Positions 9,307 through 17,959 of a stretch of DNA of 64,000 nucleotides are shown piece after piece; the stretch's first letter is position 1; every line of letters starts with the position of its first letter. A program made the translations under genes and the position numbers. The notes below the pieces were generated by a model that had not been told where the DNA came from, searched no databases, and worked only from the letters and a program-made list of their open reading frames with translations. Source of the DNA: Lautropia sp. (GTDB lineage Bacteria; Pseudomonadota; Gammaproteobacteria; Burkholderiales; Burkholderiaceae_E); contig JAUNAC010000001.1 in NCBI GenBank assembly GCA_030527825.1, forward strand, positions 372,001-436,000, written 5' to 3'.

Positions 9307-10299
9307 TCATTCAATCGCCGGATCAACTGCCAGCATAATCTTGCCGATGTGCTCGGAGCTCTCCATGCGTCGATGCGCCTCGGCTGCCTGAGCCAGTGGA
9401 AATACCCGATCAATGACCGGACGTACCTGCCCCGATGCCAGCATGGGCCAGAGTTGTGCCTGCAGCGCTCCGGCCAGGTGATCCTTCTCTTCGGGGGAAC
9501 GCGAACGCAGCGTCGACCCCGTAAAGGTCAGACGCTTGAGCATCAACCTCATCCAGTCCATTTCTACCTTTGATGTCTGTAAAAAGGCAATCTGCACCAG
9601 TCGCCCCTCCAGCGCCAGACTCTTCAGGTTGCGCGCTATGTAGGGGCCGCCCACCATATCCAGAATGACGTCCACCCCCTCACCCTCGGTCAGACGCGCC
9701 ACGTCCACCACAAAATCGCGCTGCCGATAATCAATGGCGGCATCAGCCCCCAGATCCAGTGCCGCACGGGCTTTCTCGGGAGATCCCACCGTACAGAAAA
9801 CCCGCGCGCCCAGTGCCTTGGCCACCTGAATGGCCAATACACCGATACCCGACGTTCCGCCATGAACCAGCAGCGTCTCTCCCGCAACAAGCCGCCCTCG
9901 CTCCACCACGTTGGCCCAGACCGTAAACGCGGTCTCCGGCAGTGACGCGGCCTGTAGCATGGACAGCCCGGCGGGTACTGGCAACACCTGACCCGCTGCG
10001 GCGGTGACGTATTCTGCGTATCCGCCCCCGTCCACCAGCGCGCACACCCGGTCTCCCGCTTTCCAGTCCTGCACGCCCTGCCCGACGGTAGCCACGGTAC
10101 CGGCCACCTCCAGCCCGAGCCAGGGTGATGCACCACGCGGCGGCGGATAGCTGCCAGCCCGCTGCAATACATCAGGGCGGTTCACCCCGGCATACGCCAC
10201 GCGGATCAATACCTCTCCGGCCCCAACTTCAGGTTTCTCACGCTCAGCCAGTACAAGCACATCGGCATCACCACCCCGGCCGTGATCAATATATTTCAT
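9307..10299 (-). CDS. NAD(P)H quinone oxidoreductase, zeta-crystallin/PIG3 type
   Basis: 330-residue medium-chain dehydrogenase/reductase of the zinc-free quinone reductase group. The N-terminal GroES-like domain has AYAGVNRPDVLQRAGSYPPP and LGLEVAGTVATVG. The Rossmann domain has VHGGTSGIGVLAIQVAKALG (AxxGxxG-type dinucleotide loop) followed by DLGADAAIDYR. These are the hallmarks of the TIGR02824/PIG3 family, predicted to reduce quinones or enals with NAD(P)H. It is convergent with rodA and its stop codon directly abuts that of rodA. The physiological substrate cannot be read from sequence. Confidence 0.92.
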   Translation of the reverse strand: MKYIDHGRGGDADVLVLAEREKPEVGAGEVLIRVAYAGVNRPDVLQRAGSYPPPRGASPWLGLEVAGTVATVGQGVQDWKAGDRVCALVDGGGYAEYVTAAAGQVLPVPAGLSMLQAASLPETAFTVWANVVERGRLVAGETLLVHGGTSGIGVLAIQVAKALGARVFCTVGSPEKARAALDLGADAAIDYRQRDFVVDVARLTEGEGVDVILDMVGGPYIARNLKSLALEGRLVQIAFLQTSKVEMDWMRLMLKRLTFTGSTLRSRSPEEKDHLAGALQAQLWPMLASGQVRPVIDRVFPLAQAAEAHRRMESSEHIGKIMLAVDPAIE

Positions 10300-10470
10300 G
10301 ACTCGTCCTCATTCCTTGTCTGGCATGCTGACCATTTTACTGATCCTCACCATCAACATATCCTCCGGCGCCCAACGCTATACCATGCAGTCTTCGGGCT
10401 TACGTTGTGGGCTGCAAGACTAGTCAGTCCAGACGCCCCAACCCACTAACCCATCTGTCAACGGTATGCC

Positions 10471-11295
10471 ATGTGCCACATGACTGATTCCCGACCCCCT
10501 ACTCTTTCTTCACCTGTCAGCCGTGCCTCTGCCTCCCGCTCTGACGACGCCAGCCAGTGCCTGATCGAAGCAGCTGCCCGCTTGCGTGACGAACTGCAGC
10601 TTCTGCACTTCGCTCCCCCTGTCAACCATGTCTACAACCCGCTGCAATATGCCTGGGCTGCTCACGCCACCTATCTGGCACGGTTCGGTCATCGCCCCAA
10701 ACAGATCATCTTTCTGGGCATGAACCCAGGCCCCTTCGGCATGATGCAAACCGGCATTCCTTTTGGTGAAGTCGCCGCTGTCCGAAACTGGATGGGCATC
10801 GAAACCACCATCGACGCCCCTCCACAACAGCATCCCAAGCGCACGATAGACGGTTTTTCCTGCACTCGGTCAGAAGTAAGTGGCCGCAGACTTTGGGGCT
10901 GGATACAGCGTCGCTTTGGCAGTGCCGAACAATTCTTCTCCCGGGCGATCGTTATCAACTATTGCCCCCTGGTTTTTCTGGAAGCTTCCGGGAAAAATCG
11001 CACCCCGGTACAACTCCCCGCCAGCGAACAGCGGGCCCTGGAAATTCCCTGCGATCGGCACCTTGCCACCGTCATCGAATCGCTCCGGCCAGACTGGCTG
11101 ATCGGCATAGGTAGCTTTGCCGAAAAACGCCTCAGACATGTCGTCTCCGATACCCTGGACGACCGTTCCCTGGCCCGACACCTGCAGATCGGGCATCTTT
11201 TACATCCCAGTCCGGCCAACCCCGCCGCCAATCGCGGCTGGGATGAAGCAGCCGACCGGCAGATGCGGGCCTATGGGCTGTTGCCCTCCGGGTAA
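10471..11295 (+). CDS. SMUG1-type uracil-DNA glycosylase
   Basis: 274 residues. The two active-site motifs of the SMUG1 family are clear: GMNPGPFGMMQTGIPFGEV (motif 1, Asn-Pro-Gly water-activating segment) and LLHPSPANPAANRGW (motif 2, His intercalation loop). Also family-like are PLQYAWAAHATYL and the middle VINYCPLVFLEASGKNRTP. Predicted role: excision of uracil or oxidised pyrimidines from DNA in base-excision repair. The first 35 or so residues are Ser/Pro-rich and unconserved, so the real start may be the ATG three codons in (10480) or later. The gene stands alone between the oxidoreductase and the acyl-CoA ligase. Confidence 0.9.
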   Translation: MCHMTDSRPPTLSSPVSRASASRSDDASQCLIEAAARLRDELQLLHFAPPVNHVYNPLQYAWAAHATYLARFGHRPKQIIFLGMNPGPFGMMQTGIPFGEVAAVRNWMGIETTIDAPPQQHPKRTIDGFSCTRSEVSGRRLWGWIQRRFGSAEQFFSRAIVINYCPLVFLEASGKNRTPVQLPASEQRALEIPCDRHLATVIESLRPDWLIGIGSFAEKRLRHVVSDTLDDRSLARHLQIGHLLHPSPANPAANRGWDEAADRQMRAYGLLPSG

Positions 11296-11387
11296 GTGCC
11301 GGGTGCCAGTGCTACCCGGCACATGCTATCTATATTGGCCGACCCCACAATCCACCATGCATCGCTACCGATGTCAGGACAGGATCA

Positions 11388-13316
11388 ATGCCCAGTCTCC
11401 TATCCCCTCCCCTCGCCCTGCCGGATGACGCCTATCAGCAATTGCATGCTGAGAGTCTGCGGGATCCGGCCACCTACTGGCAGGCCGCCGCGCAGCGGCT
11501 GCAGTGGATCACACCTCCCACCACCCCGGGAACAGCCAGTTTCGTACCGGGCAACCTGCGGCTGCGCTGGTTTTCCGATGGGGAAATCAACGCCAGCGTC
11601 AACTGTCTGGACCGCCACCTGCCCGCACGGGCCACGCATCCCGCACTGATCTGCGTCAGTGACCAGCCTGCGGTCCCAACGCGCCAGCTCAGCTACCGGG
11701 ATCTCCATGACACCGTTTGTCGCCTGGGCAATGCCCTGCGGACACTGGGTATTGGCAAAGGCGACCGGGTCACACTCTATCTGCCCATGGTGGCCGAAGC
11801 CGTGGCCGCCATGCTGGCCTGCGCACGCATCGGCGCGATCCATAACGTCATCTTCAGTGGCTTCTCCGCCCTGTCTCTGGCCGAACGGCTGCGTGACAGC
11901 GGCAGCCGGGCCGTGATCACCGCCGATGAGGGGCTGCGCACCAACCGGCGTATCCCTCTCAAACAACATGTTGACCAGGCGTTGCAGCAACCCGGCACCG
12001 ACATCGTCGAACATGTACTCGTGCTGCAAAACACCGGGCGCTCGGTTCCCATGCAGCCAGGCCGTGATCACTGGTTGCGCGAGCTGATGGCTGCCCAGCC
12101 AGCAGAATGTCCGCCTGAAACCATGCAGGCGGAAGACCCTCTCTTCATGCTCTACACATCAGGCAGCACCGGCCGTCCCAAGGGTGTCGTACACAGCACT
12201 GCCGGCTATCTGCTTTATGTCAACCATACTCACGCCAGCGTTTTCGGCGCCCAGACGCACGACGTTTTCTGGAACACCGCCGATCTGGGCTGGATTGCGG
12301 GCCACAGTTACGGCGTTTACGGCCCACTGTCTCATGGCATCACTACCCTGATCTTCGACGGCAGCCCCATCTGGCCCGATGCCAGCCAGTTCTGGCATGT
12401 GCTTCACCAGCACCAGGTCAGCGTGCTGTATACCGTGCCCACCACTCTGCGGGCGCTCATGAATACCGGCACCGAACCTCCAGAAAACCTGCCTCTCGCA
12501 TCCCTGCGCCTGTTAGGCTGCACCGGTGAACCTCTCGATCCCACTACATGGTACTGGTACCAACAGGTTGTCGGCCGGGGCGCCTGTCCTGTCGTCGACA
12601 CCTGGTGGCAGACCGAAACCGGCGGTATCCTGATGGCCTCCTCACTGCTGCATCCCCAGAAACCTGGTGCAGTTTCACGTGCCCTGCCCGGCATACAGGC
12701 AGACATCATGGACGACAATGCCGATATACTGCCCGAGCACCAGGCTGGCCAGGGATTACTGGTCATCCGTCAGCCCTGGCCTGGTCTGGCCCGCACCCTG
12801 TTTGGGGATGACAAACGCTATATGGACACCTGTTTCAGACCCTGTCCCGGCATGTATTTCACGGGTGACAGTGCATCGCGGGACGAATCAGGTGACTGGT
12901 GGGTGACTGGCCGGGTGGATGATGTCATCAGTACCGGCGGGACCCGTCTGAGCACCCTCGAAGTGGAAAGCGCACTCATTGCCCATCCGGCTGTTGCCGA
13001 GGCCGCCGCCGTCAGTTGCACGACCGCTGATCGCGGCCAGGGGATCTACCTGTATGTCACCCTGCGCGATGGCATCGAACCCAGCGATGCCCTGCGTGAG
13101 GCACTGGCCGAGCATCTGCGCCAGACGGTCAGCCCGGTCGCTACCCCCGATTACATCCAGTGGACAGTCGGCCTGCCCAAAACTCGTTCTGGGAAAATCA
13201 TGCGTCGCATCCTGCGCAGAATTGCTGACGACGCCCCTGAACAGCTTGGCGACACCAGCACCCTGGTCGATCCTTCCGTAGTGGATGCCCTGGTGGCTGA
13301 ACGGCGTATCCGCTAA
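11388..13316 (+). CDS. Acetyl-CoA synthetase-like AMP-forming acyl-CoA ligase
   Basis: 642 residues, the normal length for Acs/PrpE. AMP-forming motifs occur in order: LFMLYTSGSTGRPKGVVHS (P-loop), FWNTADLGWIAGHSYGVYGP, and DTWWQTETGGI (the second Trp of WWQTE limits the acyl pocket to acetate in Acs). The hinge TGRVDDVISTGGTRLS and the C-terminal LPKTRSGKIMRRILRRIA follow, the latter carrying the Lys acetylated in regulated Acs enzymes. The hinge reads TGGTRLSTLE where Acs usually has SGHRLGTAE, so it is a divergent paralogue. Acetate is likely but propionate or another short acid is possible. An AGGA-type ribosome site precedes the ATG. Confidence 0.88.
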   Translation: MPSLLSPPLALPDDAYQQLHAESLRDPATYWQAAAQRLQWITPPTTPGTASFVPGNLRLRWFSDGEINASVNCLDRHLPARATHPALICVSDQPAVPTRQLSYRDLHDTVCRLGNALRTLGIGKGDRVTLYLPMVAEAVAAMLACARIGAIHNVIFSGFSALSLAERLRDSGSRAVITADEGLRTNRRIPLKQHVDQALQQPGTDIVEHVLVLQNTGRSVPMQPGRDHWLRELMAAQPAECPPETMQAEDPLFMLYTSGSTGRPKGVVHSTAGYLLYVNHTHASVFGAQTHDVFWNTADLGWIAGHSYGVYGPLSHGITTLIFDGSPIWPDASQFWHVLHQHQVSVLYTVPTTLRALMNTGTEPPENLPLASLRLLGCTGEPLDPTTWYWYQQVVGRGACPVVDTWWQTETGGILMASSLLHPQKPGAVSRALPGIQADIMDDNADILPEHQAGQGLLVIRQPWPGLARTLFGDDKRYMDTCFRPCPGMYFTGDSASRDESGDWWVTGRVDDVISTGGTRLSTLEVESALIAHPAVAEAAAVSCTTADRGQGIYLYVTLRDGIEPSDALREALAEHLRQTVSPVATPDYIQWTVGLPKTRSGKIMRRILRRIADDAPEQLGDTSTLVDPSVVDALVAERRIR

Positions 13317-13329
13317 CTTTCTCCTCATC

Positions 13330-13794
13330 ATGATTCAAGAAGCCCTCCTCTCATACTTCCATCTCTCTGCCATCCTTGCCATGGTCGTTTTCGTTACGAG
13401 TGAAAGCGTTCTCTGCCGTCCGGAATGGTTCAATGCCGCCGCCCTCAAACGGCTGCAACGTGTTGACATCATTTACATGATCTGCGGCTTTGCTGTCGCC
13501 ATCTCCGGGATTACCCGCATCATTCTCGGTGCCAAAGGCACGGACTGGTACATCGTCCAGCCTATGCTGCACGCCAAGATACTTCTGTTCCTGATTGTCG
13601 GCATCCTGGCTGTCCGGGTATCCATGGCACTGCAGACGTGGTACCAGACCTGGCAAGAAAACGGGAAACTGCCCCCCGACACCGAGATCCGGCGTATCCG
13701 TCGGCTGATCATGGTCGAGGCCCACATCATCATGATCATCCCGCTCTTTGCCGTGTTCTTCGCACGGGGCGTCTTTGGAGTCGCTGCCGGCTGA
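13330..13794 (+). CDS. DUF2214 family membrane protein
   Basis: 154 residues from the ATG at 13330 (MIQEALLSYFHLSAILAMVV); an in-frame start 45 bp upstream would lie inside the ligase gene. There are four predicted membrane helices. It resembles the DUF2214 family (LSYFHLSAILAMVVFVTSESVL at the N-terminus; LIMVEAHIIMIIPLFAVFFARG at the C-terminus). No biochemical function is known. It begins 14 bp after the acyl-CoA ligase and is probably co-transcribed. The epimerase remnant begins immediately after its stop. Confidence 0.8.
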   Translation: MIQEALLSYFHLSAILAMVVFVTSESVLCRPEWFNAAALKRLQRVDIIYMICGFAVAISGITRIILGAKGTDWYIVQPMLHAKILLFLIVGILAVRVSMALQTWYQTWQENGKLPPDTEIRRIRRLIMVEAHIIMIIPLFAVFFARGVFGVAAG

Positions 13795-13799
13795 CAACC

Positions 13800-14639
13800 C
13801 GCCAGCGCCACACACGCTTTCCCGACCAGACTCACAACCGGCTGGATCCCAGCATGGAAACCCTGGTGGCCCCGGCACACCTCGACCCAAGCATCCGGCC
13901 GGATCTGCTGATCAACCTGGCCGGTGCCTCCGTCGGCGAAGGTCGCTGGAACACTGCCCGCAAGCGCGTTCTGCTGGCCAGCCGCCAGAGTGCCACCCAG
14001 CAAATAGCCGGATTCCTGAAGCGGTATACCCATCGTCCCCGCCTGATTATCCAGGCATCTGCTGTCGGCTTCTATGGCAACGGCAGCCACCGGCACTGGC
14101 AAGACAGCTGTACCGAAAACAGTCCGCCACAGGACGTTTTTATCTCCCGTCTCTGTCAGCTCTGGGAGGCCAGCGCACTCGCCCTGCAGCAAGACAGCGG
14201 CGTGCCCTTCGCCATCTGCCGGTTTGGCGTCGCGCCCGGCCGCACTGGCGGCATTCTGCCAAGTCTTCTCAAGCCGGTTCGCCTGAGCATCGGACGCCTG
14301 GGCAGCGGCAGGCAGCCGCTAAGCTGGATCCACCTTGACGATGTGCTTGCAACCATCCGCTTCATCAACGCGCAACCCATCGACAGCCCCTGGCGCATCT
14401 TTAATCTCACCTCTCCCGACAACACGACACAACTGGCCTTTGCCCAGGCCGCAGCCCGACTGCTGCATCGTACCCTGTGACTGTCACTACCGGCCAGACT
14501 CCTTCGCTCAATCATGAGTGAACAGGCCGACCTGATCCTGGATGGCCCGCGGATGGACCCCGCCAACTTGACCAGCGCGGGCTACTCCTTCATCTATCCG
14601 ACGCTGGACAGTGCACTGCTCAACCTGCTCAAGGGCTGA
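13800..14639 (+). pseudogene. Truncated, nonsense-interrupted YfcH-like SDR epimerase (TIGR01777) remnant
   Basis: One reading frame carries most of a TIGR01777/YfcH-type nucleotide-sugar epimerase-like protein: LLINLAGASVGEGRWNTARK, IIQASAVGFYGNGS, RLCQLWEASALALQQ, SWIHLDDVLATIRF. Two defects are visible. The N-terminal 30 or so residues with the GxxGxxG dinucleotide loop are missing, because the similarity begins directly after the DUF2214 stop. An in-frame TGA at 14478-14480 interrupts the C-terminal domain: the same frame continues LSLPARLLRSIMSEQADLIL and on to YSFIYPTLDSALLNLLKG, ending at 14637-14639. An internal ATG at 13854 could give a 208-residue fragment, which would lack cofactor binding. 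Confidence 0.8.
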
Positions 14640-14707
14640 CACAACAACACTCATACCGTGCATCACGAACCGAGCCCAGTGTCAGAGGTCACCATCCCGG
14701 CTCTGTA

Positions 14708-14724
14708 TTGATAACGATTATCAA
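14708..14724 (+). promoter_or_regulatory. Fur-box-like operator
   Basis: TTGATAACGATTATCAA is a perfect 7 bp inverted repeat (TTGATAA, 3 bp, TTATCAA) with the GATAAnGATTATC pattern of Fur boxes. It lies 116 bp upstream of the TonB-dependent receptor start and nowhere near another gene start. The TTGATA at its left end could double as a -35 box with TACATT as a -10 box at 18 bp, so Fur-Fe binding would block the promoter. Predicts iron-repressed transcription of the receptor. Confidence 0.75.
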
Positions 14725-14839
14725 AATCTAGTACATTCCATACTGCTGAAAAAAAGGGCCCAGGCAGGCCATACCATCCCCCAACTCAGCTCACTCGCCT
14801 GCCTCTCTATCTCCTCACAAACCTCTTACCTTATCCATC

Positions 14840-17023
14840 ATGGAACACATCTCCCAGCGCGGTGGCTGTCCTCATTATCTGATATGGCTGCTCAGCAGCC
14901 TGCTCAGCCTTCCGGTCATGGCACAACAGCAGACCTCGTCTGTCGGCCAGTCGTCTGCCAATGCTCCGACTCAGGAAACAACCCTGGAAAACCTCACCGT
15001 AACCGGCGTCCACGAGAGTGCCAGCCTGCGGCTGCCACTGACGGCCCGCGAAACGCCCCAGTCGGTCAGTGTCACCACCCGCCAGCGCATGGACGAACAC
15101 GCACTGACCAACGTCGACTCCGTGATGAGGCAGACCACCGGTGTCATGACAGCGCTCTATGACACCCAGCGACCGGTCTACTACAGCCGCGGCTTCCAGA
15201 TCAACGATTTCCAGGTGGACGGTGTCCCGACCTACAGCGAAGAGACCAATCAGGAATACGATACAGCCCTCTACGAACGGATTGACCTGATACGGGGAGC
15301 CAACGGTATCCTGACCAGCACCGGTGCACCTTCTGCCACCGTCAACCTGATCCGCAAACACCCTGCCCGCACGCTGGGCGGAACCGTTGATCTCAGCGCT
15401 GGCCAATGGGACTACTACCGTGCCGTTGCCGACCTCAACCTTCCCATAACCGCCGATGGCTCGGTGCGCAGCCGGTTCGTACTGGCGCCCCAGAAAAAGC
15501 ACAGCTTCTACAAGCGCTATGAAGAGAGCAAACTGGCTTTTCTGGGTGTCGTCGAAGCCGATCTGGGCTCATCGACCAATCTCTACGCAGGCTACCAGCG
15601 GCAGAAAAACGCCCCCAAGGCTCCCATCTGGGGCGCCATTCCCCGCTTCAACACCGACGGCAGCCTGGCCGATCTGGACATATCCACCAGCTTCTCACCC
15701 GGCTGGACACGATGGGAGCGCACAACTGGCACCGCCTTCCTCACCCTGAGCCATCAGCTTGACGACAACTGGTCAGTGAAAGCCAACCTTGATCACACCT
15801 CGGGCGAAACACACAGTCTGATTACCTACGGCTACGGGGCCACCGAAGCCGATGCCCCGTTCATCAACAAGCTGACCGGGCAGAACGTTACGCTCTATGC
15901 TTACCCTGGCAAAACCCGTGAAACCCGTAACAGACTGGATGTCAGCCTTAGTGGCAAGCTGCAGCTGGGGGGTCATCAGCACGATCTGATCATCGGCCTG
16001 AATGCAGACAGGAGCATCAGTAAGTCACCCACCTTCGAGCGTACCAACTGGCGCTATGACATTCCAAACATCTATACCTGGGATGGCAGCGCGCCCACAC
16101 CCAATGTCAGCCAGACAGGCGAGCGCAACGACACCGTCATCCAGCAGTCCAGCCTCTACGCCTCGGCCCGCTGGCACCTGACCAAGCCACTTGCCCTGCT
16201 CACCGGTGCCCGCCTGACCCACTGGCGCAGCAGTATCCGCAGCTACGATGCCAGCGGAGCGCTGAGCAAGACCTCGGCCCAGCAGGAAATCAAGCATCAG
16301 GTCAGCCCCTATCTCGGCCTGGTCTATGACCTGACACCGAGCCTGTCCGCCTATGCGAGCCATACCCGCATCTTCAACCCACAGGATCACCGCGACGTCA
16401 ATAATGTCCCGCTAAAACCCGTCGTGGGCATCAACACGGAATTCGGCCTGAAGGCTCAACTGGCCGAGGATCTGGATCTGAACATCGCCATTTTCCAGAC
16501 GCACCAGAACAACTTCGGCGTCATTAACGCCGATGCCGCCCCCAACAGTCTACCCGATGGCTCAACGCCCTACCGGAGCGTCGACGGTACCAAGGGTAAA
16601 GGCTTCGAACTGGAGCTGATCGGCCAGCTACGTCCCAACTGGCATGCCAAAGCCGCTCTGACCCGCGCCAAAGTCACCCGCAACGAAAGCGACCTGCTCT
16701 ATGCCAATTTCCCCACCTGGCAGCTGCAACTGGGCAGCGACTACCGCTTCAGCGACGCCCTGCGCCCGCTGCAGGCCGGTGCCTTCCTCCTCTGGCAGAG
16801 CAAGCTTGAAGGCCACAATATCCCTTCACCTGCCGGCAAGACCGATGTCACCGAGAAGAGCCGGGCCCTGCTGGACCTCTATGCCAGCTGGGACTTCAGC
16901 GATACCTACCGTCTGACACTGGCCATGACCAACGCCTTGAACAAAAAATACTGGGCCAATATAGACTATGCCAACTACGGTCAGCCACGCTTCACCAGCC
17001 TGACCTTCCGGATAGCGTTCTGA
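14840..17023 (+). CDS. TonB-dependent siderophore receptor
   Basis: 727 residues. Signal peptide about 1-29 (YLIWLLSSLLSLPVMA, then QQQ). A TonB-box-like segment (ETTLENLTVTGVHE) follows near residues 50-60. The plug domain has RETPQSVSVTTRQRMDEH, YYSRGFQINDFQVDG and RIDLIRGANGILTSTGAPSATVNLIRK, all typical of the TIGR01783 siderophore-receptor group (FpvA/FoxA/FhuE-like). The 22-stranded barrel ends in FTSLTFRIAF, with the C-terminal aromatic needed for outer-membrane insertion. Extra N-terminal signalling domains are absent. It imports a ferric siderophore using TonB-ExbBD energy; which siderophore cannot be read. A Fur-like box lies upstream. Confidence 0.95.
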   Translation: MEHISQRGGCPHYLIWLLSSLLSLPVMAQQQTSSVGQSSANAPTQETTLENLTVTGVHESASLRLPLTARETPQSVSVTTRQRMDEHALTNVDSVMRQTTGVMTALYDTQRPVYYSRGFQINDFQVDGVPTYSEETNQEYDTALYERIDLIRGANGILTSTGAPSATVNLIRKHPARTLGGTVDLSAGQWDYYRAVADLNLPITADGSVRSRFVLAPQKKHSFYKRYEESKLAFLGVVEADLGSSTNLYAGYQRQKNAPKAPIWGAIPRFNTDGSLADLDISTSFSPGWTRWERTTGTAFLTLSHQLDDNWSVKANLDHTSGETHSLITYGYGATEADAPFINKLTGQNVTLYAYPGKTRETRNRLDVSLSGKLQLGGHQHDLIIGLNADRSISKSPTFERTNWRYDIPNIYTWDGSAPTPNVSQTGERNDTVIQQSSLYASARWHLTKPLALLTGARLTHWRSSIRSYDASGALSKTSAQQEIKHQVSPYLGLVYDLTPSLSAYASHTRIFNPQDHRDVNNVPLKPVVGINTEFGLKAQLAEDLDLNIAIFQTHQNNFGVINADAAPNSLPDGSTPYRSVDGTKGKGFELELIGQLRPNWHAKAALTRAKVTRNESDLLYANFPTWQLQLGSDYRFSDALRPLQAGAFLLWQSKLEGHNIPSPAGKTDVTEKSRALLDLYASWDFSDTYRLTLAMTNALNKKYWANIDYANYGQPRFTSLTFRIAF

Positions 17024-17031
17024 TCGGAACC

Positions 17032-17064
17032 GGCCAGAGGCGGTACCCTATCCCGTCTCTGGCC
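17032..17064 (+). terminator. Hairpin after the TonB receptor gene
   Basis: GGCCAGAGGCGG (17032-17043) pairs with CCGTCTCTGGCC (17053-17064) through 12 positions including one G-U, with a 9-nt loop. It starts 9 bp after the receptor stop. No T tract follows, and a possible GTG start of the next gene is at 17067, so it could be a partial terminator, an mRNA-end stabiliser or a translation-limiting hairpin. Confidence 0.45.
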
Positions 17065-17117
17065 CCGTGACATCCGTCGCAGCCGGAACCTCCCTTCCCG
17101 CCCACGCTGCCGTCCCC

Positions 17118-17789
17118 ATGCATGACACACCCGACCCACTGGCCTTCACAGCCGCAGGCTATCCCGCCTTTTTCGATCAGGCGCCCACGCTGACAGTCCG
17201 GGACATGCTGGCCCAGTTCCTCGGCACCGCCCGGGACGGCCTGTTCACCTATCACTACCTGGATGCGGTACGGCTGGCCGGGCACTCCTGCCCAACCGTT
17301 GCCGGCGCATGGCTGATGGTCACCCGCGGTCTGCGGGCACTCTACGAACGCGACATTCCGGAACGGGGCAACATCGACGTCATGATGCGCGACGAGCGCA
17401 CAGCGGGCACCACCGGCGTTATCGCCGCCATTGCCACACTGCTGACTGGCGCAGCGGCCGAAACAGGCTTTCACGGTATCGGTCCGCAACAGCGCTTCAG
17501 CCGGCAAAACCTGCTGCACTACGATGTCTCGGCCCTGGGCGGCACCCTGGCACTGCGCCGCCGCGACACCGGAAGCATCGTGCAGATCACACTGGACAGC
17601 AGTCAGATTCCGGCAGCTCATCCCGATCTGCCAACGCTCATGCCCAAAGCTATTAGCGGTCAGGCAACCCCGGCTGAAATGCAGCGCTTTGGCCAGATAT
17701 GGCAAGAAAAAGTCCGTGCCCTGCTGATTGATCATGCCAATGACGATAACCTGATCCAGATTCGGCCCTGCCTCCCGCAATCGGGCTGA
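17118..17789 (+). CDS. FmdE-like protein downstream of the siderophore receptor
   Basis: I use the ATG at 17118 (MHDTPDPLAFTAAGYPAFF; 223 residues). An in-frame GTG at 17067 would add 17 residues but begins right behind a hairpin; neither has a good ribosome site. The region LAGHSCPTVAGAWLMVTRGL resembles the metal-binding FmdE domain, first named in formylmethanofuran dehydrogenase operons but widespread in proteins of unknown function. No methanogenesis context exists here. Its position behind a Fur-linked receptor suggests a role connected with metal handling, which is inference only. Weak call, partly from memory of similar proteins. Confidence 0.55.
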   Translation: MHDTPDPLAFTAAGYPAFFDQAPTLTVRDMLAQFLGTARDGLFTYHYLDAVRLAGHSCPTVAGAWLMVTRGLRALYERDIPERGNIDVMMRDERTAGTTGVIAAIATLLTGAAAETGFHGIGPQQRFSRQNLLHYDVSALGGTLALRRRDTGSIVQITLDSSQIPAAHPDLPTLMPKAISGQATPAEMQRFGQIWQEKVRALLIDHANDDNLIQIRPCLPQSG

Positions 17790-17959
17790 TCAGGTTGTCA
17801 TTGCCGGACACCGCACTGCCATCAAGAAAAATGGTGCAATCCGGGCAAATACGATATTCCCTGCCAGCGGCAGTAAACATATGCCCGCCATCCCTGTCCC
17901 CAGCGGGCAAAATCTGTCCCCGACCCGTGCCCCGCTGTCAACGACCAGTTGGCGCCCGC

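Noticed and set aside
14478..14480. In-frame TGA as a selenocysteine or recoded codon
   Set aside because: The family position is normally a non-redox residue, no hairpin suited to selenocysteine insertion was noted, and the cofactor loop is also missing. A pseudogene explains both.
17882..17909. TGCCCGC / GCGGGCA hairpin between the FmdE-like and DHH-like genes as a terminator
   Set aside because: Only 7 bp, a 14-nt loop and no T tract on either strand.
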